A stretch of 64,000 nucleotides of DNA from contig NZ_OGTP01000022.1 of NCBI RefSeq assembly GCF_900258035.1, forward strand, positions 38,308 to 102,307, read 5' to 3'. Shown one piece after another: positions 1 to 8,860 of this stretch (positions within the stretch are counted from its first letter, which is position 1; every line of letters begins with the position of its first letter). Made by a program: the position numbers and the translations under genes. The notes below the pieces were generated by a model, which searched no databases, was not told where the DNA came from, and saw only the letters and a program-made list of their open reading frames with translations. The DNA is from Caballeronia novacaledonica. Lineage in GTDB: Bacteria; Pseudomonadota; Gammaproteobacteria; Burkholderiales; Burkholderiaceae.

Positions 1-213
1 TTCCAGCTTGCGGCTGAACGGCGGTTCGTCGGCGACCGTCGCGGCCGCCGCGACCTGCGAATGGAATCCGCGTTCGCGCCACGCGTCGATCCGCGTCACG
101 CCGCTGCGGCCTTCGCGCAAGGCGCGGCTCACGGCGTCGAGCGAATTGCCGAGACACGAAACGATGCCCATGCCCGTCACGACGACGCGCTGCATGACCC
201 GCGTGCCGCTCAT
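1..213 (-). CDS. Beta-ketoacyl-ACP synthase, KAS I-like (partial)
   Basis: This is the N-terminal 71 residues of a ketosynthase that continues past the left edge. The segment VVVTGMGIVSCLGN (about residues 9-22) is the usual start of KAS I/II enzymes, and the later GRSGV and GFHSQV resemble FabB more than FabF. The start at 213 overlaps the TGA of the upstream apeR by ATGA; an ATG six codons in (195) is the alternative. The catalytic Cys-His-His residues lie outside the window, so activity cannot be judged. It is a ketosynthase gene beyond the apeC, apeO and apeR set and is probably part of the same pigment operon. Confidence 0.85.
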   Translation of the reverse strand, partial: MSGTRVMQRVVVTGMGIVSCLGNSLDAVSRALREGRSGVTRIDAWRERGFHSQVAAAATVADEPPFSRKLE

Positions 214-1436
214 CGAACGCGCCGGAAAATCAGCGACGTGTTGATGCCGCCGAACGCGAAGTTGTTGCTCATGACGTACTCGGCGTCGATGGCGCGCGCT
301 TCGCCTTTGATGTAGTCGAGCGGCGCGCACGCAGGATCGACCTCGGTGAGATTGAGCGTCGGCGCATACCAGTTGCGCTTCATCATCTCGATGGTCCACC
401 ACGCCTCGATCGCGCCGCACGCGCCGAGCGTGTGCCCGACATAGCTCTTGAGCGAGCTGATCGGCATGCGCTCGCCGAAGGTCTGCGCGGTCGCCTGGCT
501 TTCCGCGAGATCGCCGCGATCCGTCGACGTGCCGTGCGCGTTCACGTAGGCGATCGCTTCTGCGTCGAGCCGTGCGTCGTCCAGTGCGAGCTGCATGGCG
601 CGCGCCATCGTGCTCGCGGTCGGCTGCGTGATGTGCGCGCCGTCCGAATTGCACCCGAAGCCGACGATCTCCGCATGAATCGTCGCGCCGCGCGCCTTCG
701 CGTGTTCGTATTCTTCGAGGACGAGCGTGGCCGCGCCTTCGCCGACCACGAGACCGTCGCGCTTCGCGTCGAACGGGCGCGGCGTGAGCTGCGGCTCGTC
801 GTTGCGCGTGCTGGTCGCGTAGAGCGTGTCGAACACGGCGACCGCCGGTCCCGAGAGTTCTTCCGCGCCGCCCGCGAGCATCATCGTCTGCTTGCCCGTC
901 GCGATGGCCTCGTACGCGAAGCCGATCGCCTGACTGCCCGACGAACACGCCGACGACGCCGGAATCACGCGCCCCTTCAAGTCCCAGAAGAGGCTCACGT
1001 TGACGGCGGTCGTGTGCGGCATCATCTGCACGTAGCTATTCGACGTGACTTGGGTCATCGACCCGGTGTTGAGCATCGTGCCGAATGCGCGGATCGGCGC
1101 GACCGAACCCGACGACGAACCGTACGCCACGCCCATGCGCCCGTCGCCGATCGACGTGTCGCCGGCGAGGCCCGCGTCGGCGAGCGCGAGTTCGCTTGCG
1201 CGCACCGCGTACATCGACACGAGGCCCATCGAGCGCGTTTTCTTGCGCGGCCAGTCGGCGGGCTGTTCGAACGCGGGCAGCGGACACGCGAGCCGCGTGT
1301 GCAGCGCTTCGAAGAAGTCCCATTCGTCGATGCGGCGCACCGCGTTGCGGCCCGCCTTCAGTCCGGCTTCGACGTCGCGCCAGCAATCGCCCAGCGCCGT
1401 GACGCCGCCCATGCCCGTAATGACGACGCGCTTCAT
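210..1436 (-). CDS. apeR: Beta-ketoacyl-ACP synthase ApeR
   Basis: A 408-residue KAS II-type condensing enzyme for aryl polyene chain building on an acyl carrier protein. It has the full triad: Cys164 in SSACSSGSQA, His301 in NAHGTSTDRGD and His335 in GHTLGACGA, with the conserved Lys330. The N-terminus MKRVVITGMGGVTALG and a following tryptophan-rich segment resemble ApeR proteins of known APE clusters. The start is set by the TGATG overlap with apeQ; the in-frame extension upstream is only open frame antisense to other reading. The family view is that ApeR acts as a homodimeric ketosynthase beside the ApeO-ApeC pair; that role here is inferred. Confidence 0.9.
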   Translation of the reverse strand: MKRVVITGMGGVTALGDCWRDVEAGLKAGRNAVRRIDEWDFFEALHTRLACPLPAFEQPADWPRKKTRSMGLVSMYAVRASELALADAGLAGDTSIGDGRMGVAYGSSSGSVAPIRAFGTMLNTGSMTQVTSNSYVQMMPHTTAVNVSLFWDLKGRVIPASSACSSGSQAIGFAYEAIATGKQTMMLAGGAEELSGPAVAVFDTLYATSTRNDEPQLTPRPFDAKRDGLVVGEGAATLVLEEYEHAKARGATIHAEIVGFGCNSDGAHITQPTASTMARAMQLALDDARLDAEAIAYVNAHGTSTDRGDLAESQATAQTFGERMPISSLKSYVGHTLGACGAIEAWWTIEMMKRNWYAPTLNLTEVDPACAPLDYIKGEARAIDAEYVMSNNFAFGGINTSLIFRRVR

Positions 1437-2161
1437 CAGATCATCCCGCCGTTCACGCCGATGACCTGACGCGTCACATACGAAGCCGCGTCCGACAGCA
1501 GGAAGCTGACGACGCCCGCCACTTCGCCCGGCTGGCCGACGCGGTTCATCGGCACGGTCTTCAACACGTGTTCGACGGGCACGTTTTCGAGCATGCCCGT
1601 TTCGATCAACCCCGGCGCCACGCAGTTGACCGTGATGTTGCGCGACGCGAGCTCGACCGCGAGCGCCTTGGTCGCGCCGATCAACCCGGCCTTCGCGGCA
1701 CTGTAGTTCACCTGCCCGCGATTGCCGATCACACCCGACACCGACGCGATCGTCACGATGCGGCCGCCCTGCTTCGCGCGGACCATCGGCATCGTCAACG
1801 GATGGATCACGTTGTAGAACGCGTCGAGGCCCGTTTCGAGCACGACGTCCCAGTCTTCCCCGGTCAGCGCCGGAAACGCGGCGTCGCGCGTCACGCCCGC
1901 GCTGCACACGACGCCGTAGTACGGGCCATGCGCGGCGATGTCGGCTTCGAGCGCGGCGCGGCAGGCGTCGCGCTCGCGCACGTCGAACTGGATGACGCGC
2001 GCCGATCCGCCCTGCGCGGCGATGCCGGCGGTGACCGCTTCGGCTTCGGCGCGGCCCGTGCGGCAATGCACGGAGACGGCGAAGCCGTCGGCGGCCAGTT
2101 GATAAGCAATGGCGCGGCCGATACCACGGCTCGCACCCGTTACGAGAACTCGACGGCTCAT
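1436..2161 (-). CDS. apeQ: 3-ketoacyl-ACP reductase ApeQ (FabG family)
   Basis: A 241-residue short-chain dehydrogenase that should reduce the beta-keto group of the growing polyene on its ACP with NADPH. The nucleotide-binding TGASRGIGRA is at about residues 8-17. The catalytic Ser lies near 142, and the YSAAKAG motif gives Tyr and Lys near 155-160. It ends in VIGVNGGMI, the normal FabG tail. The ATG overlaps the TGA of apeP by 4 bp and its own stop overlaps the apeR start by 1 bp, placing it firmly in the operon. Confidence 0.92.
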   Translation of the reverse strand: MSRRVLVTGASRGIGRAIAYQLAADGFAVSVHCRTGRAEAEAVTAGIAAQGGSARVIQFDVRERDACRAALEADIAAHGPYYGVVCSAGVTRDAAFPALTGEDWDVVLETGLDAFYNVIHPLTMPMVRAKQGGRIVTIASVSGVIGNRGQVNYSAAKAGLIGATKALAVELASRNITVNCVAPGLIETGMLENVPVEHVLKTVPMNRVGQPGEVAGVVSFLLSDAASYVTRQVIGVNGGMI

Positions 2162-2640
2162 GCGCTCACGCTCCCTTCGATGAACGTCTGAAAATCATGT
2201 GGCTGAAATACCTTGATGACGGCGTCCGCATAACGCACGCCGTCGTGTTCGATGGTGCATTCGTACGCGCCGTGGCCTTCTTCGCTGCGCAGCACTTCGC
2301 GCACGCCGATCGCGAGCCGCGCGCCGCGCGGGAACGCGCTCACGTGCGCCTGATAACTGCGCGTGCCCAGCAGCACGCCGGGGCGCGCGGTTCCGCCCGC
2401 GCGCATCGCGATCAGCGAAACGTGCGCGGCGATGCTCTGCGCCATCAGTTCGATGCCGATCCACGCGGGCATCGCGCCGTGCTCGTCGGCGTACCACGCG
2501 TCGGGCCGCGCGGTGGCGCGCGCCGTCAGCGTCTCGTCGCCGCACGATGTCACGGCGTCCAGAAGCAGCATCGTGCCGCGATGAGGAATGATCGATTCGA
2601 TCGCGGGAAAGGCCGTGTCGTGCTTGTCGGTGAAATTCAT
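2158..2640 (-). CDS. apeP: ApeP, hotdog-fold 3-hydroxyacyl-ACP dehydratase
   Basis: A 160-residue hotdog protein related to FabA/FabZ and predicted to dehydrate 3-hydroxyacyl-ACP intermediates of the polyene. IPHRGTMLLLD (about residues 18-28) carries the catalytic His context of this group, and GIELMAQSIAAH forms the central helix. It sits 5 bp after apeO and overlaps apeQ by 4 bp. The start at 2640 is chosen because the family begins just before the IPHR motif; longer in-frame readings have no support. A second dehydratase domain is fused to the acyl-activating enzyme (10592-12295), so this cluster encodes two dehydratases, as APE pathways usually do. Confidence 0.88.
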   Translation of the reverse strand: MNFTDKHDTAFPAIESIIPHRGTMLLLDAVTSCGDETLTARATARPDAWYADEHGAMPAWIGIELMAQSIAAHVSLIAMRAGGTARPGVLLGTRSYQAHVSAFPRGARLAIGVREVLRSEEGHGAYECTIEHDGVRYADAVIKVFQPHDFQTFIEGSVSA

Positions 2641-2645
2641 CGTCG

Positions 2646-3830
2646 TCAGCCCGCGAGAATCAGGCTGGCATTGCTGCCGCCGAATGCGAACGAATTGCTC
2701 ATCACGTAACGCAAGCCCGCCGCGCGCGCGAGGCGGCGCTCCGTCTCGACGAGATCGAGCGCGGGCAATGCGGCATCCGCTTCGCCGTCCCAGCGATGCA
2801 GCGGCAATGTGGCGTCGTCGCGCGCGAGCGTGAGCCACGCGAAACCCAGTTCCGTCGCGCCCGCCGCGCCGAGCAGATGTCCCGTGAACGGCTTGGTGCC
2901 GCTTGCGGGCACGCCGTCCGGAAACACGCGGGCCATCAGGTGCGCTTCCATTTCGTCGTTCTTGCGCGTGGCCGTTGCGTGCATGTTCACATAGCCGATG
3001 CCGCCAGCCGATACGCCCGCGTCCGCGAGCGCCGCGCGCAGCGCCATTTCGCCGGCGACGCCTTGCGGATCGGGCGCCGAGACGTGATACGCGTCGCTCG
3101 ATTCGCCCACGCCGGCGAGACGCACGGCGCTTTCGTCGCGCGTCATCAGGAACAGGGCCGCGCCTTCGCCGACGTTGATGCCGCTGCGGTTGCGGCTCAT
3201 GGGATTGGTGCGCGCGGGGCTGACCGAATCGAGCGACGCGAAGCCCTGCACGGTGAGCTCGCACAGCGTATCGACGCCGCCGACGATCAGCGCATCGCAC
3301 AGATTCAGTTGCAGCAGACGGCGCGCGGCCGCGAACGCCTTCGCGCTCGACGTGCACGCGGTCGAAATCGTGAACGCCGGGCCTTGCACGTCGAGCGCGG
3401 CCGCGGCGAACGGCGCAGCGGTGCCGATTTCCATTTGCCGATAATCGAAGTTCGACGGCAACGCGCCCGTCTTCGTGCGATGCGCGAAGGCGTCTTCCGC
3501 CGCGCTCACGCCCGACGTGCTCGTGCCGAGCACCACGCCGATGCGCCCGGAGCCGTATCGCTCGCGCGCCGCCTCGATCTCCGGACGGATGAGTTCCAGC
3601 GCCGCGAGCAGCAGCCGGTTGTTGCGGCAATCGAAGCGGACGAGCGCGTCGGGCGGCGCGATGTCGAGCGGTGCGAGCACGCGGCCGACGAACGCGTCAC
3701 CGTTTTTCATGGGCATCGCCGCCATGCCGGGCGATCGGGACGCGGCGAGCGCGGCCGCGACCGCGCCGGTGTCGTCGCCGAGCGCGTTGATCATGCCGAG
3801 CGCATTCAGATAGACAGGTGGAAACGTCAT
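2646..3830 (-). CDS. apeO: Beta-ketoacyl-ACP synthase ApeO
   Basis: A 394-residue ketosynthase. Cys159 lies in STACTSSAKA, His284 in NMHATATRKND and His318 in TGHLLGAAGA, with Lys313 just before. The HATAT sequence replaces the usual HGTxT of FabF, a difference seen in this subgroup. In characterised APE systems ApeO is the active half of a ketosynthase/chain-length-factor pair with ApeC, which is also present here (14230-14925). The start ATG overlaps the TGA of the exporter gene by 4 bp. The role in polyene elongation is inferred from family and neighbours. Confidence 0.9.
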   Translation of the reverse strand: MTFPPVYLNALGMINALGDDTGAVAAALAASRSPGMAAMPMKNGDAFVGRVLAPLDIAPPDALVRFDCRNNRLLLAALELIRPEIEAARERYGSGRIGVVLGTSTSGVSAAEDAFAHRTKTGALPSNFDYRQMEIGTAAPFAAAALDVQGPAFTISTACTSSAKAFAAARRLLQLNLCDALIVGGVDTLCELTVQGFASLDSVSPARTNPMSRNRSGINVGEGAALFLMTRDESAVRLAGVGESSDAYHVSAPDPQGVAGEMALRAALADAGVSAGGIGYVNMHATATRKNDEMEAHLMARVFPDGVPASGTKPFTGHLLGAAGATELGFAWLTLARDDATLPLHRWDGEADAALPALDLVETERRLARAAGLRYVMSNSFAFGGSNASLILAG

Positions 3831-6232
3831 GCGTGTTTTCTCACTTGAGTTGGCATGCCCATCGGCGCGAGCAGCACCGATACGAGAATGCCGAGCGTGA
3901 GCGTGATGCCGAAGCTCTTCAGCGCGGGCATGGCGCTCATGCCGAGCATGCCGAACGACAGCAGCGTCGTCGCCGCCGAGAGCAGCACGCCGGTCCACAC
4001 CGCGCCGAGATCGGCGCCGTCGCGCAGGCATCCTTCGCGCAGGAACACCGCGTAATTCGCGCCGACGCCGAGCACGAGCATCAGCGCGAGACAGTTGAAC
4101 AGATTGAGCGGCACGCGCGCGTAGCCGAACGCCGCGAGCGTCACGCCGACGGCGAGCAGCACGGGCAAAATGGTCGCGATGCCGCCGCGCAGGCGATAGC
4201 GCGCGCTCACCAGCGCGAGCACGAGCACGAGCGCGCCGCCGAGCCACATGGCGCTGTCGACGCGATAGGCGCCGAAGAGCTTCGACACGCTCGCGGCCTT
4301 GTCGACGAACGCGACGCCTTCCGTCGCGCGCGCCGTCTCGATCAGCGCGGGCAGGTTTTGCGGCGTGACGCGGCCTGGCATCACGATGGCCGCATATCCG
4401 CGCGCCCCGTGCGCCTCGACCGCGCCGAGCCACAAATGCGAAAACGGCTTCGACCAGTTCGCCGCGAGCCAGCGCTCGACGGTCAGCGGCGGCGCGTCCG
4501 TCTGCGCGAACGAGGCGATCCACGCGTCGGCGATATCGTCGCGAAAACCCGCTTGCAGCAGCGTCGCGCGCAAGGCGGCGGGATCGGCGAACACGCGCCC
4601 GGCGAGCAGCGCGCGGTCTTCGGCCTGACGCCGCGCCGACGGCACGAACTGCGTGACCGCGCGCCAGCCGTCCACCGATTGCGCTTGCGGCAGCGCATCG
4701 AGCCTCGCGCCGAGCGCTTCCGCGCGCTGCAACGCGATTTCCTGCGTGGCGCCCTGCACGACGAAAAACTGCGCGGTGTTGTCGATGCCGACCGCATCGC
4801 GCACCCGGTTTTCCTGCTCGACGAGCGCCGGATCGCGCTGGATCAGCAGATGGATGTCATCGTCGCTCTTGAGCATCAGCCAGCCCGGCGCGCATACGAC
4901 GACGAGCGCGACCGCGACGGCCCACGCACGCTTCGCACCGATCGCGCGCTGCCAGCGGACGAGCAGCACGGCCGCGCGCGCGAACAGACGCCGCTGCGTG
5001 GCCTTCGGTCCCTTCGGCAGCAGCGCGGGCAGCAGCCACATGACGGACGCGAACGCGACGCAGATGCCCGTCATCGCGAAACAGGCGATCTGCTTGAGCG
5101 CAGGGAACGGCGCCCACGCGAGGATCGCATAGCCGAGCAGGCTGGTGGCGAGCGCCACCGAGAGCGCGGGCCGCACCGAGCGGGCGCCGTGCTTCGCGTC
5201 CCACTCGCGCGGCGCGCCGAGATAGACGACGAAGTATTGAATCGAATAATCGACGGCCTCGCCGATCAGGCTCGCGCCGAACACGAGCGTCAGCAGATGC
5301 AGCTTGCCGAACACGGCCATCGTGACGGCCAGTGCGCCGCCGATGCCGAGCGCCGTCGACAGAAATCCGAGCAGCAGCAAGCGCGGCGAGCGGAACACCC
5401 ACAGCATCAGGAGCGCGATGCCGCAAGCGGACGCGATGCCGATCAGATGCACCTCGCGCTCCGATGCGCGCCGCGCCGACTCCGCGTAGAACACGGCGCC
5501 CGCGCGCGCGACGGCCGCGTCGGGCCAGGCGGACCGCAACGACGCCTCCGCCCGCGACGCCGCCGACAGCACGGCGCGCTGCACGCGCGATTCGTACGCC
5601 GAGCCGTTCAGCGTCGTGACGACCAGCACGCTCGTCGCGTCGCCGCGATGCGCGACGAGCATGTTGTCTTCGAGTTCGAGATTCGACGTCGCGAGCGGCA
5701 AGTCGGCGAGCCAGTGCTCGAGCCAGCCGAACGGATCGGCGGCGAGCTGCGTCGCGAGCGGACCGCGCACGGGGCTGTAGATGCGCTGCATCAGCATGTC
5801 GCGCAAGGACGATGAAACGCCAAGCGCGTCGCGGTCATCCTGCGTCAGCAGGCCGAAGCGATGAGGCGTGTAGAGCGCGCCGATCTGCGCGATATCGAAC
5901 GGCGGCAGTTCCGCCGTCACCGACGCGAACGCGCCGCTTTCCTTCAGCGCCGCGCCGAACTGGCGGGCGGCGGCCTTCGCGTGATCCGCGTCACGGCTCG
6001 ACACGAGGAACACCGTGCGGTCGCCGAGCGCGCCGGCGAGCCGGTCCACGGCTTTTTCGGCGACGGGATCCGCTTCCGTCGCGGGCAAGAGCGCGAGCAG
6101 GTTCGTCTCCAGCGGCGACGGCCCGCTGAAACGATGCACGCAATACAGCACGACGACGAGCGCGAACGCGAACCACGCGGCGCGGATGCGCCACGGCGAC
6201 GTTGTCGTGCATTGCCAGTGCCACGGCGTCAT
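3827..6232 (-). CDS. apeM: MMPL/RND-family exporter ApeM
   Basis: An 801-residue inner-membrane protein with the MMPL layout: one N-terminal transmembrane helix (about residues 14-34), a large periplasmic loop, a block of five or six helices (about 250-420), a second loop, and a second block near the C-terminus. The YSIQYFVVYLG segment after the first helical block is typical of lipid and pigment exporters of this superfamily. It probably moves the aryl polyene lipid across the inner membrane, working with the LolA-like ApeL encoded just upstream (ATGA overlap at 6229-6232). The C-terminus is very basic and short after the last helix. Confidence 0.85.
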   Translation of the reverse strand: MTPWHWQCTTTSPWRIRAAWFAFALVVVLYCVHRFSGPSPLETNLLALLPATEADPVAEKAVDRLAGALGDRTVFLVSSRDADHAKAAARQFGAALKESGAFASVTAELPPFDIAQIGALYTPHRFGLLTQDDRDALGVSSSLRDMLMQRIYSPVRGPLATQLAADPFGWLEHWLADLPLATSNLELEDNMLVAHRGDATSVLVVTTLNGSAYESRVQRAVLSAASRAEASLRSAWPDAAVARAGAVFYAESARRASEREVHLIGIASACGIALLMLWVFRSPRLLLLGFLSTALGIGGALAVTMAVFGKLHLLTLVFGASLIGEAVDYSIQYFVVYLGAPREWDAKHGARSVRPALSVALATSLLGYAILAWAPFPALKQIACFAMTGICVAFASVMWLLPALLPKGPKATQRRLFARAAVLLVRWQRAIGAKRAWAVAVALVVVCAPGWLMLKSDDDIHLLIQRDPALVEQENRVRDAVGIDNTAQFFVVQGATQEIALQRAEALGARLDALPQAQSVDGWRAVTQFVPSARRQAEDRALLAGRVFADPAALRATLLQAGFRDDIADAWIASFAQTDAPPLTVERWLAANWSKPFSHLWLGAVEAHGARGYAAIVMPGRVTPQNLPALIETARATEGVAFVDKAASVSKLFGAYRVDSAMWLGGALVLVLALVSARYRLRGGIATILPVLLAVGVTLAAFGYARVPLNLFNCLALMLVLGVGANYAVFLREGCLRDGADLGAVWTGVLLSAATTLLSFGMLGMSAMPALKSFGITLTLGILVSVLLAPMGMPTQVRKHA

Positions 6233-6864
6233 GGCGCGCCCAGCAAGTTATGTTCGACGGACGGCAGGTCGTCGGCGGCTTCGCTCTTCGTGAACTCGAT
6301 GCGCGTGACGTCGCCGCTGGCGAGATCGATGCGCAGGCTGCGCAGAAACGCGCCGCCCGTCATGTGCAAACCCTTGATGGCCTGCGCGAGCTGCGGCTGG
6401 TTCGGCTTCAGGTCGAGCGCCCAGTCCGAGGGCGAGCCGTGTGCATCGACATCGAACTGCGAGTACAGCGCGGACAGATCGCCGCCGAGCATCGCGCGCA
6501 TCATCTTCGAAACTTGCGCGACGCCGCGCACGCCCTGTGCGCTTTTCGTGCGGATGCGCTTGCCGTTCGCATCGACTTCCGCGACGCCCGCGTCGGTGAT
6601 GACGTACGTCGCCGCGTAGGGCGTGTCCACGCGCCAGATCACGCCGCGCTCGCGCTGGAACGTGAGCATGCCCGTGCTGACGAGCGGCTGCTTCATCGCG
6701 GAGAGTGTCTGCGTCTGCGTGAACTGCGCGCGCACGCCCTTCATTTGCGCGAGGCGCGACGTCACTTGCGAGACGAGCGTCGAGTCGCCGTTCGCGGCTT
6801 GCGCGGACGTCGCGGCGAGCAGCAACGCGACGAGCGCCGCGCGCAATTTCGTCAACGCGCCCAT
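6229..6864 (-). CDS. apeL: LolA-like outer-membrane lipoprotein carrier, ApeL
   Basis: A 211-residue periplasmic protein with a clear Sec signal peptide (basic start, then ALVALLLAATSAQA, cleavage after AQA near residue 23). The body matches the LolA fold: the QTQTLSAMKQPLVSTG strand region and WRVDTPY are recognisable. APE clusters carry such a carrier to pass the polyene lipid toward the outer membrane. The start is chosen for the signal peptide; it overlaps the thioesterase gene by 13 bp and the exporter gene by 4 bp. Its cargo is inferred, not shown. Confidence 0.82.
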   Translation of the reverse strand: MGALTKLRAALVALLLAATSAQAANGDSTLVSQVTSRLAQMKGVRAQFTQTQTLSAMKQPLVSTGMLTFQRERGVIWRVDTPYAATYVITDAGVAEVDANGKRIRTKSAQGVRGVAQVSKMMRAMLGGDLSALYSQFDVDAHGSPSDWALDLKPNQPQLAQAIKGLHMTGGAFLRSLRIDLASGDVTRIEFTKSEAADDLPSVEHNLLGAP

Positions 6865-7289
6865 ACGCGCTCCAGCTTCTCGAACACGACCGGCGGCGAC
6901 AGGAACTGCAATTCCTGCGTGGCCGCATCGACGGCGACCTGAATCGTGTAACCCTTCGTCAGACGCTGGCCCGTTTCGCAATCGACGAGCTCATAACCGA
7001 TCTTCAGCCGGTTCTCGTATTCGAGCAGTTCCGTGCGCACTTCGATGCGCTGTCCGTAAGTCGCGGGACGCACGTATTTCAGATGCGCCTCCACGACCGG
7101 CCACACATAGCCCGACGCCTGCATCTCGCGATAGTCGTAATCGAACGCGCGTTGCAACGCCGAGCGCCCCGCCTCGAAATACTTGAGATAGTGGCCGTGC
7201 CAGCACACGTTCATCGCATCGACGTCGTGGAACGGCACTTCGACGATCGCGCTCGCCTTGAGCGTGCGCGTCTGCATGACTTCGGGCAT
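6852..7289 (-). CDS. apeK: Acyl-ACP/acyl-CoA thioesterase ApeK (4HBT hotdog family)
   Basis: A 145-residue single hotdog thioesterase. HDVDAMNVCWHGHYLKYFEAGR (about residues 20-41) is the 4-hydroxybenzoyl-CoA thioesterase signature, with the catalytic Asp in DVDAMN. It probably releases the finished polyene or clears stalled acyl-ACPs. The ATG at 7289 shares its first base with the TGA of the ammonia-lyase gene (TGATG), which decides the start over the longer in-frame extension. In other APE clusters the equivalent gene is also next to apeJ and apeL. Confidence 0.85.
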   Translation of the reverse strand: MPEVMQTRTLKASAIVEVPFHDVDAMNVCWHGHYLKYFEAGRSALQRAFDYDYREMQASGYVWPVVEAHLKYVRPATYGQRIEVRTELLEYENRLKIGYELVDCETGQRLTKGYTIQVAVDAATQELQFLSPPVVFEKLERVWAR

Positions 7290-8860
7290 CACGCGTTCTC
7301 CGCGTTCGCATCGACGAGCGCGCACGCCGCGATGCGCGCCGTCAATTCGCGCAGGTCGCGTTCGAGCGCGCGGTCTTCATCGACGAACGGCGACACCGAC
7401 GCGACCGTTTCCGCAAATTCGCGCAACGGCGCGGGCACGGGCGTGTCCGGAGCGAGGCGCAGCCGCAGATTCAGCGCCTGCACGGCGGCGAGCGTATGCG
7501 CAGCCGCGACCTGCTCCGTCAGTTCCAGCACGCGCAGGCAGTCGCGCGCGGCGATCGTGCCCATGCTGACCTTGTCCTGGTTGTGCGCTTCCGTCGAGCG
7601 CGAGAACACGCTGGCGGGCATCGTGTGCTTGAGCGCCTCGGCCGTCCACGCCGACGCCGAAATCTGCACGGCCTTGAAGCCGTGATTGATCGGCGCGCGC
7701 GCGTGCGTCGCGCCGGTCAGATTGCGCGGCAGGCCGTTGTTGAACTTGTCGTCGACGATCAGCGCGAGTTGGCGATCCATCAGGTCCGCGAGATTGGCGA
7801 CGGCGGTCTTCAGCGCGTCCATCGCGAACGCGATATGCCCGCCGTAGAAGTTGCCGCCGTGCAGCACGCGCTCGGCGTCCGGGTCGATCAGCGGGTTGTC
7901 GTTCGCGCTGTTCAGTTCGTTCTCGATGTCGCGGCGCATCCACGTGAGCGCGTCGGCGACGACGCCGATCACGTGCGGCGCGCAGCGAATCGAATAGCGA
8001 TCCTGCAGCCGATGGCCCGGCGTGTCGTCGCGGCCCGCGAGATCGGCGCGAATCCATGCGGCGGCTTCGGCCTGACCCGCGTGCGGTTTCACCGCGAAGA
8101 TCGTCGCGTCGAAGTGTGCGGCGCGGCCGTCGAGCGCCAGCGTGGAGAGCGCCGTGAGACGCGCGGCGAGACGCGTCAGGTGACCGGCGCGCGCGAACGC
8201 GAGACACGCGAGGCCGGTCATGACCGCCGTGCCGTTCATCAGCGCGAGCCCTTCTTTCGGCGCGAGCCTGAGCGGCGCGACGCCGAGCGCGGACCACACG
8301 CCGGCGGCATCGCGCAAGGCGCCGCCGAACTTCACGTCGCGTTCGCCGACGAGCGCCGCCGCCACATACGACAGCGGCGTCAGATCGCCGCTCGCGCCAA
8401 CCGAGCCTTCCGACGGAATGCGCGGCAATACGCGATGGTTGATGAGGTCCGCGAGCCGTTCGAGCAGCACGAAACGCACGCCGGAAAATCCGTACGCCAG
8501 CGAATTCAAACGCGCGGCGATCACGGCGAGCGTCGCTTCATCGTCGAGATGCGCGCCCATGCCGCAACCGTGATAGCGCGTGAGTTGCAGCGGCAGCGCT
8601 TCGACGAGTGCCATCGGCACATCGACGACGCATGCATCGCCGTAACCGGTGTTCACGCCGTACACGGTCTTGCCCGCCGCGAGATGACGGCGCAGAAAGT
8701 CCGCGCCGCGCTCGATGCGCGCGCGCCAGGCGGGATCGCGATTCAGCGCGACCGGCGCGCGGCGTGTGGCGATCGATACGACTTCTTCGATCGTCAGGCG
8801 CCGGCCGCCGAAAGTCACCGCCTGCGAACGCAGTTCGTCGATCAGATCATGCTCGGACAT
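7289..8860 (-). CDS. Aromatic amino acid ammonia-lyase (HAL/TAL/PAL family)
   Basis: A 523-residue MIO-dependent lyase. The Ala-Ser-Gly that cyclises to the MIO cofactor is at residues 156-158 in GSVGASGDLTPLS, and the catalytic Tyr lies in VYGVNTGYG (about 67-75). The substrate-selecting pair is Tyr96-His97 in RYHGCG. Histidine lyases have Ser-His there and the Rhodobacter tyrosine lyase His-Leu, so this is neither pattern and specificity is open. In the middle of a pigment cluster, its likely job is to make coumarate or cinnamate as starter acid for the ApeH domain. A strong GGAGG precedes the ATG, and the start overlaps apeJ by 14 bp. Confidence 0.85.
   Translation of the reverse strand: MSEHDLIDELRSQAVTFGGRRLTIEEVVSIATRRAPVALNRDPAWRARIERGADFLRRHLAAGKTVYGVNTGYGDACVVDVPMALVEALPLQLTRYHGCGMGAHLDDEATLAVIAARLNSLAYGFSGVRFVLLERLADLINHRVLPRIPSEGSVGASGDLTPLSYVAAALVGERDVKFGGALRDAAGVWSALGVAPLRLAPKEGLALMNGTAVMTGLACLAFARAGHLTRLAARLTALSTLALDGRAAHFDATIFAVKPHAGQAEAAAWIRADLAGRDDTPGHRLQDRYSIRCAPHVIGVVADALTWMRRDIENELNSANDNPLIDPDAERVLHGGNFYGGHIAFAMDALKTAVANLADLMDRQLALIVDDKFNNGLPRNLTGATHARAPINHGFKAVQISASAWTAEALKHTMPASVFSRSTEAHNQDKVSMGTIAARDCLRVLELTEQVAAAHTLAAVQALNLRLRLAPDTPVPAPLREFAETVASVSPFVDEDRALERDLRELTARIAACALVDANAENA

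Noticed and set aside
3818..5815. Plus-strand open frame of 665 codons opposite apeM
   Set aside because: Composition dominated by Arg, Gln, His and Glu and no family features; the exporter on the other strand is clearly real.
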